Source: Calliphora vicina (Eukaryota; Arthropoda; Insecta; Diptera; Calliphoridae). From it: a stretch of DNA of 64,000 nucleotides. Where the stretch lies: NCBI RefSeq assembly GCF_958450345.1, contig NC_088784.1:46511278-46575277 (forward strand), in the 5' to 3' direction. Positions 57,424-64,000 of the stretch are shown one piece after another (positions within the stretch are counted from its first letter, which is position 1; each line of letters opens with the position of its first letter). The position numbers and the translations under genes are program-made. The notes beneath the pieces were generated by a model. It was given only the letters and a program-made list of their open reading frames with translations. It was not told where the DNA came from and made no database searches.

Positions 57424-59540
57424 TAGCTGACCCGGTGCGCTTCACCACCCCAATTAGAAGAAAGAAATAGTACTATCAAGTCTCACTTTGTGAATCTATT
57501 TGTAAATGTCTAATTTCATATTTCTGGGTCCATTATTATAGAAAATGCAAAATGTGTTCCTAATTTAAAATTTTTAGGTTTATTATTATAAAATATTCAA
57601 AAAGTACCATTGCAATAAGGAAATAGTACCATTGATTATCACTTTTAAATTCGCATTCACTAAACCATAACCCGTCAAGTTTGAATTTTAGATTTGTATA
57701 TCATTTCCTATATTCTCAACTAATTTTGTTTTTATAATACTTAATATTTAATAAATTATCACAAAACCGAAACCGATCGGTTTTTAATTTTTTAAAACCG
57801 AAACCGCGGTTTTGAAATTCTTAGATTTTTTGGAAACTCTAGGTCCATTATTATAGGAAATTCAAAAAAGTACCATTAGAATATATAAAAAGTACCAAAA
57901 ATCCCCCACTTGTGGTTTCCCACTCACTCGGGTCCATATAAGCTTAATTTCATGGCTTTAGGTTCATTGGTGAAGAAATTACAAAAAGTACCATTCGAAT
58001 AAAGAAAAAGTACCAAAAAGTCTTCCCCTAGAATTCTAACTCACTTAGGACCATGTATGCTTAATTTCATGTTCCTAAGTTCATTGTTATAGAAAATTCA
58101 AAAAAGTACCATTAGAATAAAGAAAAAGTACCAAAAAGTCTCCCCCTAGAATTCTCACTCACCTAGGACCATATATGCTTAATTTCATGTTTCTAAGTCC
58201 ATAGTTATAGAAAATTCAAAAAAGTACCATTAGAATATAGAAAAAGTACCAAAAAACCCACACTTGTGGTTTCCCACTCACTCGGTTTATATATAAGCTT
58301 TATTTCATGTTTCTAGGTTCATTGGTGAAGAAATTACAAAAAGTACCATTCCAATTAGGAAAAAGTACCAAAAAATCTCCCCCTAGAATTCTCACTCACT
58401 TAGGACCATATATGTTTAAGTTCATGTTTCTAAGTCCATTGTTATAGAAATTTCAAAAAAGTAGCATTAGAAGAACAAAAAATAACCTATAGTTCAGTTC
58501 ACACATTTTGGTACCTAAATATTATCCCCTATTCCTAACATTAACTTCACTCAGATACATATCAGCTAACTTTAATGTCGATAACTGAAATAATTTAAAA
58601 TGTTAAAAAGTACCATTAGGAGAAAAGTACCAATTTCCCTTTTCTTCCTAGAATTTAAAAATATTCCATTTTGCCAAAATTGTTTATGCTACAGGCATGT
58701 CTCAAAATATTAAAATCAGTGTTAATGTGCCCAAGAATAAATATGTTTTAAAAAAAGTACCAAACTGTTTACCCGGATTTGGCGCAATATACACCTTGGT
58801 ACTCGAGTTCCAAATAACACCCTGTTAATTAATTTTTGTATGAATAATTAAAAAAATTGGCTTAATAATTTCAAATCAAATGTTTTTTCCCCCTTTTATC
58901 CCCTTTTTGGTACCTTTTTTATCCCCATGGTAAAATTTTATTTAAATAAATGTCTACATCGTGGTGGGAGCTCTTAATAAAATATTCGTATGTCTATGTC
59001 AAATTATAGAAAAACATATTTTATGAAAAAGTAGCAAAAATAAAAACAATTTTTATCCCTTAAGGGTTCGAATTTCCATAAAGTACCAAACTTATATTTT
59101 TTGATAAGTAAAGAATACCATTTAAAATTTGGGTGCCAAAATACAGTTTTTACCCGTTTTCTCCCCTAAAAAGTTCGAATTTCGAAAAAGTACGAAACAC
59201 CTTTCAGCTTATTTTTTAATTGAAGTAACATGCTATTTTAAGTTTTTTGTATCTTTATTAGTTTTGTAGATGTAATGTTACCGAGTTTACCCCTTTTTAC
59301 CACCTAAACATTCGAATTTCCAAAAAAAATGTGTTTCCTTTATTAAAAATACTTTTATTAAAACTAAATAAAGAAAACAATTCAGGTTACAAAAACAAAA
59401 AAATAAATAGGAGGCACTACGCAACTTATAGGACACTTAAATTTGGCATCTGTGGTTGCTGTTGTTACCATTTTAATTTAGGTTGATGGGTGGCACAGAC
59501 GGACAGGTGGACGGCTTAAATTCAAATGACACTTTAAGGC
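57424..59540 (+). repeat. Dispersed insect repeat starting CTAGCTGACCCGGTGCGC, with AAAAAGTACCA units
   Basis: The head ACTAGCTGACCCGGTGCGCT is typical of a widespread insect repeat class whose superfamily I cannot name. The body is rich in AAAAAGTACCA/TTTCATGTTTCTAAGTCC modules, and the tail contains CAGACGGACAGGTGGACGG. A small AAACCGAAACCG inverted repeat is inserted near 57765-57830. Confidence 0.5.
57850..58485 (+). repeat. Tandem array, 118-bp period, about five copies
   Basis: The AAAAAGTACCATT motif recurs with TACC at 57871, 57989, 58107, 58225, 58344 and a mutated TAGC at 58462. Each unit includes CTCACTCACTTAGGACCATA or the variant CACTTGTGGTTTCCCACTCA. Confidence 0.9.
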
Positions 59541-60530
59541 GCCATATTATTTAATACCAAGTTTGTATAATTTTTAGTACAAAAATAAACTTGGTATTAC
59601 TTATAAATTATATCTACAAGTTTTGAGCTGCCAGACTGGTCGATTCAATCGAATTTTGGTTTATAAAAAGTCGAACAGGCGATTATATTTTTATCTATTT
59701 TATTCAGGATAGTTTAACGGTGTATAACTCATAAACCATAAGATATAGCAGAACATTATTTAACATTCAACACTAACAAAATTTTGAATATAAAAGCTGT
59801 TGTCACGGTCTTGATGAGTTCATAATATTAGAAAAAACTATATATTTTGTTAAATTTTTACCATTTTAAATTATAAATAATAACCGTCACATAAAATGCA
59901 AAACAACGTAAAAACAATACGAAAGTCGAATGTTTGATTGTTAATGATGAAAAAATACTACAAAAACATGTTTTTCATCCTGTTTAAGTAATAAATTTAA
60001 TTTATATTAGAGATAAGTTGCCAAAAACTTCGTAACAGTGAATTACTAAAAGAATTAATTGATTTGAAATTTAATTTATATTAGAAATAAGCAAAAAACT
60101 TCGTAATACTGATTTACTAAAAATAAATTGATTTGGTACCACCAAAATATTGTTAAAAACACTCATTATTGATCTGGCAGCACATGTATAGATTCTGCAC
60201 AAAAAAGAGAAAACACTCAATTGTCTGCACAATTCGAGTAATATTCTCTCTCTTCATAATGAGTGGAAAAAGTAGTTTGATAAACTACTTTGTTATTTTC
60301 TCGTCCGCGATATACAAGGTGACATTAATCAAACAGCTGATTATTTTTTTTTTGCTCGAGTTTCTTTACAACGTTAATCTTGTCAAAATTTTGTTTTGCT
60401 GTAGTTTGTATACATTATGTCAGCTGTTTTTGACACTACAAAAGTTATTTGTTTTTGTATTGTTGTATTTGTTGCCGTAACGCATAAACCTTACAATCAT
60501 TACGCCATGCAAAAATTGATACATTTGGCC
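59541..60530. other. AT-rich spacer with a ~70-bp tandem duplication
   Basis: TTTAATTTATATTAGAGATA...AAAACTTCGTAACA is repeated (about 59991-60060 and 60067-60135). Fragments like CAAGGTGAC...CAGCTGATTATT near 60317 resemble the MITE at 60531 but have no clear ends. Confidence 0.45.
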
Positions 60531-60820
60531 CAAGGCGAATTTATAAAAGGTGGAGTCAGTCAAACAGCTGATAATTTTTTTTTCGCTTTTTGGTTCTAAC
60601 AACTGTTAAAGCTTGTTTTTATATTTAAATATCTATTCTAAGCTTATTAACAAAATATTTATTGTTTACATAAATAAGTAAAGCCCTCACTATTCAATTA
60701 TCTACACTATATTAAGTTTAAATACTTATTTATTTAATTATTCATTTTGGTTTTTTAACATTTGTTAAGACCAATCGTTGTTTTTGTAGAACTGACACCA
60801 CCTTGTATGAATTCACCTTG
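60531..60820. mobile_element. hAT-type MITE, CAAGGCGAAT family
   Basis: Ends CAAGGCGAATTTATAAAAGG and CAAGGTGAATTCATACAAGG (inverse), similar over 30 bp. Flanks ATTTGGCC (60523-60530) and ATTTTGCC (60821-60828) are a 7/8 target duplication. Non-coding. Confidence 0.75.
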
Positions 60821-60852
60821 ATTTTGCCCAATAAGAAATAAAAGTTTATTAA

Positions 60853-61126
60853 CCCTCCGTTAGTCGCAATCATTTTCAATCGAGACTATTTGCAATGTAT
60901 TAAATTGATATCAATAAAAAGGCGCGTTTGAAAATAATCTCTTCACTTTTTATTTCGAAAACATAAAAACAATATTAAATGCGACGTATTTAAAAGAGTA
61001 ATACCAAAAAAATTGCTGTAAAAATATTATTTTATCAAAAAATAGCTTAACATTTAGGGTGATTAAAAAATTTATAATAAAAAATGTTTGCCTGTATCAA
61101 CCAGATCAGTTGCGAGTAACGGAGGT
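60853..61126. mobile_element. piggyBac-like MITE with TTAA flanks
   Basis: The ends CCCTCCGTTAGTCGCAA and ACCTCCGTTACTCGCAA (inverse) lie between TTAA at 60849-60852 and 61127-61130. TTAA targeting with CCC-type ends is characteristic of piggyBac. 274 bp, no coding sequence. Confidence 0.7.
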
Positions 61127-61130
61127 TTAA

Positions 61131-62020
61131 ACAATAAAATTATTGGTAGGAAAATGCACAAAAGAAGCTCCAATTGCCCCGCATCGGAATTGTAGTTTTT
61201 GCAAGACGCTGTTGTTTGGTTTTTTTTTCACTACAATAGAGTGAAAAAAAGCAAACAACAAAAGTCAGCTGTCAAAAACATATGGTAGTTTAGGAAACTT
61301 AAATAGAATTTAAATGGCCAACGTTGGCCATTTAAGTATTATTTAAAAAAGCACTGAGAAACTCATTTTCGCATTTAAATAGAACTTAAAAATAATTCAT
61401 ATTTAAATACGATCTCAAAAAATGGCCCTAACTGATTCAAAAAAAAATGAAAATGATGGCTTAATAATTTAGAGGTATTGAAGTTGATGGACAGGTTAGT
61501 GCGTGAGGAGTTTGGGTCGCTTGGAAATGTATGTGGATAAAGTAGCGACTAGGTTGGGAGGGCAAGTAGTGAGACTAACATTTGTCTCTGAGAATTGTTG
61601 TGTGTGATGAAGTTTAGTTTTAATTTCCGTTTTTTTTTGTATTCCTTTGATTTTGTTTTCTTGTTAAGGTACGCTGTTGATGAGTGAGGGTTGGAACCTC
61701 CTGGAAGAGTCGATGAGCTAGACTGAATCCAAAAGTAACCGTAACAACTTGGCTCACTTAAGCGAACCTAGTCTCCCTCAGACATAGCCAAACTTTGCTA
61801 ATGTAAAAAAATTTGATTTGAGTAAAAAATTCTAAGAAAGCAAAGCGCCGATCCTCGAAAAGGCTCCACATTTGTATAACCCTATATCTTGTATTAATAC
61901 ATACAAAGTAATTTTACTATCACACGGTCAATAAAGTCACTGTAGGCACTTTACTTAAAAAAAAAAATCAGTTTTTGGAACATATTTACCCCGTTATAGG
62001 AATTTTGGTATTTGAAAACA
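61131..62020. other. Spacer with palindromes, no gene
   Basis: Contains a hairpin GTTGTTTGGTTTTTTTTTCAC / GTGAAAAAAAGCAAACAAC (about 61209-61260), the perfect palindrome at 61310-61335, and otherwise unassigned sequence. Confidence 0.5.
61310..61335. repeat. Perfect 26-bp palindrome
   Basis: TTAAATGGCCAAC followed by its exact reverse complement GTTGGCCATTTAA, with no spacer. Confidence 0.9.
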
Positions 62021-62714
62021 AACAAGTAAGAGTACTATATTCGGCTGTGCCGAATCTTATATACCCTTCACCAAATTATACTTCAAAATTTTAAATATTT
62101 TTAGGTAAACAAAATTTAATTTTTTTCCAGTTGTTTTTTGAATTTTTGGAAAAAAAAATTTTTCGATTGTTATTTAAAATTTTTTTTTTTAAATTTAAAA
62201 ATTTTTTTAATTTTTTTAAATATAAAAAATTTTTTTTTTGTTTTTTCAATTTTTTTTTTTTAAAAAAAAAATTCGGGTTCAAAATTTTTTCCCGATTTTG
62301 ACCCATTGTAGGTCCAACTTACTATGGTCTTATATACGTCGTTGCAAATGTCTTTGAAATATCTATCATTAGATATCCATATTGTCTATATTAATGTCTT
62401 AGTAATCCAGATATAGGTAAAAAAATAGGTCAAAAATCGAGGTTGTCTTGGTTTTTCCCTCATATCTCAGCCATTTGTGGACCGATTTTGCTGATTTTAA
62501 ATAGCAAAATTCTCGAAAGCATGTCTGACAGAAGATATCTGGGGTCTTCAGAAAACTGATTTCAACAGACAGACGGACATGGCTTAATCGACTCCGCTAT
62601 CTATAAGGATGCAGAATATATATACTTTATAGGGTCGGAAATGAAAAATGTATAAATTACAAACGGAATGACAAACTTATATATACCCTTCTCACGAAGG
62701 TGAAGGGTATAAAA
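62021..62714 (-). mobile_element. DINE-1-like helentron F, single uninterrupted copy
   Basis: AACAAGTAAGAGTACTAT, hairpin ATTCGGC-TGT-GCCGAAT (62039-62055), poly-T/poly-A low-complexity part, GTAGGTCCAACTTACTATGG, a short GACA tract, GAAGGTGAAGGGTATAAAA. It serves as the reference for the nested pair at 10580-12374. Confidence 0.8.
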
Positions 62715-62758
62715 ATGTCAAAAATTATAATACCATTGATTTAAGAACATTTGGATCT

Positions 62759-63080
62759 GTAGTAAAACATTGTTAAATATATGCAGTCTTATGCAAAAAA
62801 AAACTTACAACATGTTAACTAACCGTTGTTAAGATAAATTCGATAAAATTATATCCAAAAACGAAAATTAGCTTAAAACACCTGTAGTAAACCATTGTTA
62901 AATATATGAAATTTAATAATGGTTCAACCAAAGACTACCAGTCTTATGCAAAAAAACTTACAACATGCTTACTAACCGTTGTTAAGCTAAATTCGATAAA
63001 AGTATATCCAAATACGAAAATTAGTTTAAAACACCTGTAGTAAACCATTGTTAAATATATGAAATTTAATAATGGTTCAA
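62759..63080 (+). repeat. Imperfect tandem repeat, ~2.5 copies of 126-152 bp
   Basis: GTAGTAAAACATTGTTAAAT at 62759 recurs at 62885 and 63037 as GTAGTAAACCATTGTTAAAT. Units share CTAACCGTTGTTAAG and AAATTAGYTTAAAACACCTG. Confidence 0.85.
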
Positions 63081-63230
63081 CCCTACTTTAAACCTATTTT
63101 AAGGAATTCTTTTTACTTTTTATCTTAAAAAAGAGGATTTTAAAGATAAATTTGGAATAACAGACGATACTATTGCAATTGCTAAACACAATTTCCACTC
63201 CGCTGGCGATTAAGTTCCATTTTAAAAGTA

Positions 63231-63600
63231 CAGGCAAATCCCGGTATAACGAACTATATGTTGTCAGGCCCATTCGTTAAATTGAAAAATTCGTTATATC
63301 GAGATGTTTTTTTTATTAATTTTGGACAACTTTTTCTATATTGGAATTTAACTAAACGTATGTCGTTTTGATCCCTAGGTTGGATGAGCGGTGTGACATA
63401 GGAGGCATGAATATCGTCCAAATTTGTATATGTTTAGTAGTTTTTACTAATCGTTCTTCTGGAGGATGGCTTGGTGCATTATCCATGATTAATAAAGCCT
63501 TCATTGTAAGGGATTTCGATTCTGAAAATGATTCAACCTGCAGAAAATTAAACTCAGGGACAAACATTTAAAATAACAGATTTTGAAGATTCCAGATTCC
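63231..63600 (-). pseudogene. pogo/Tigger-like transposon end with transposase remnant
   Basis: TA (63229-63230) precedes CAGGCAAATCCCGGTATAAC, a pogo/Tigger-type terminus. On the minus strand 63352-63567 reads MKALLIMDNAPSHPPEERL, the DDE block with the second catalytic Asp. After a frameshift comes VTPLIQPRDQNDIR, the block with the third Asp (about 63350-63410). The rest of the gene and the other terminus were not found. Confidence 0.7.
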
Positions 63601-63790
63601 ACTTAATTTATGTAAAGATAATTTACAGGAAACACTTAGTCACGATAAAATGTTTGTTTTTACTTTCTTCAAAATACATGTTGATAATTTTGTTATTCCA
63701 TATTTCATTCATTCATCCAAGTTTTTAGTTTTTTTTTCAATGAAATTCTTCTACGGTTTCCCATACTTAATTCACGTGAATTATAGCCTG

Positions 63791-63930
63791 TTTCACAATA
63801 TCGAATGAAAGATTTCGTTCCCATTCTAAGCGAAAGAAAGCTGATTTTGGATTCCCTAACTTCATGTTTATGTGAATCAGTTTTCTTTCGCTTAGAATGC
63901 GAACGAAATCTTTCATTCGATATTGTGAAA
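63791..63930. repeat. Hairpin-forming inverted repeat, ~60-bp arms
   Basis: TTTCACAATATCGAATGAAA ... CTAAGCGAAAGAAA pairs with TTTCTTTCGCTTAG ... TTTCATTCGATATTGTGAAA with few mismatches. The loop is about 20 nt. Either a very short MITE or a source of hairpin RNA. Confidence 0.85.
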
Positions 63931-64000
63931 ACAAGCAATTAAAACAACTATAGAAAAAATGGCAGCACCTATTAATAGAGTAACCATTGAAAACGGAACG

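Overview
The window is eukaryotic nuclear DNA, most likely from a higher fly (Brachycera). It is AT-rich. It contains DINE-1-like helentrons, Ty3/gypsy and BEL/Pao LTR elements, jockey-type and LOA-like LINEs, and hAT, Transib, PIF/Harbinger-like, piggyBac-like, pogo/Tigger and Tc1/mariner remnants. No bacterial gene, rRNA, tRNA or CRISPR array was seen. Only two short stretches look like possible host coding sequence: an 81-bp exon-like block at 56888-56968 and an ORF at about 54028-54276. The species cannot be fixed from the sequence.

Layout. 1-9.8 kb: a mariner-like relic, then gypsy copy 1 (minus strand) broken by a 2.87-kb long-inverted-repeat element (1634-4501) and a 776-bp MITE (5017-5792). 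10.6-19.9 kb: helentrons in both orientations. One is inserted in another. One holds about 390 bp of GACA microsatellite, and one (14144-19850) holds a 5.2-kb array of a 31-bp minisatellite. Several hAT-type MITEs lie between them. 20.7-25.2 kb: a DNA transposon with ~800-bp inverted repeats around a 600+ aa transposase-like gene. 25.25-26.08 kb: a TA-flanked inverted-repeat element. 26.1-28.3 kb: a 5'-truncated LOA-like LINE.

28.9-52.4 kb is one deep nest. A BEL/Pao element (minus strand) holds two insertions. The first is gypsy copy 3 (29339-35383), which carries a complete-looking hAT transposon (30353-35230) in its 3' LTR; that hAT holds a further repeat. The second is a jockey-type LINE (36025-52087). 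Inside the LINE are gypsy copy 2 (36794-48961), which contains an LOA-like LINE (from 40284), and two Transib-type MITEs. A 1985-bp tandem duplication (42888-46857) lies across the LOA-like LINE/gypsy boundary. Target-site duplications or resumed reading frames support most layers, so the insertion order can be read directly.

52.4-64 kb: a perfect 54-bp hairpin, a second AGGC-terminal MITE, a 167-bp tandem array, the exon-like block, a 118-bp tandem array, hAT and piggyBac-like MITEs, a single helentron and a pogo/Tigger remnant. Only the hAT transposase (31233-33059) has an undamaged complete reading frame. The transposase-like gene at 21881-23844 is one base away from a full frame. Everything else is decayed.
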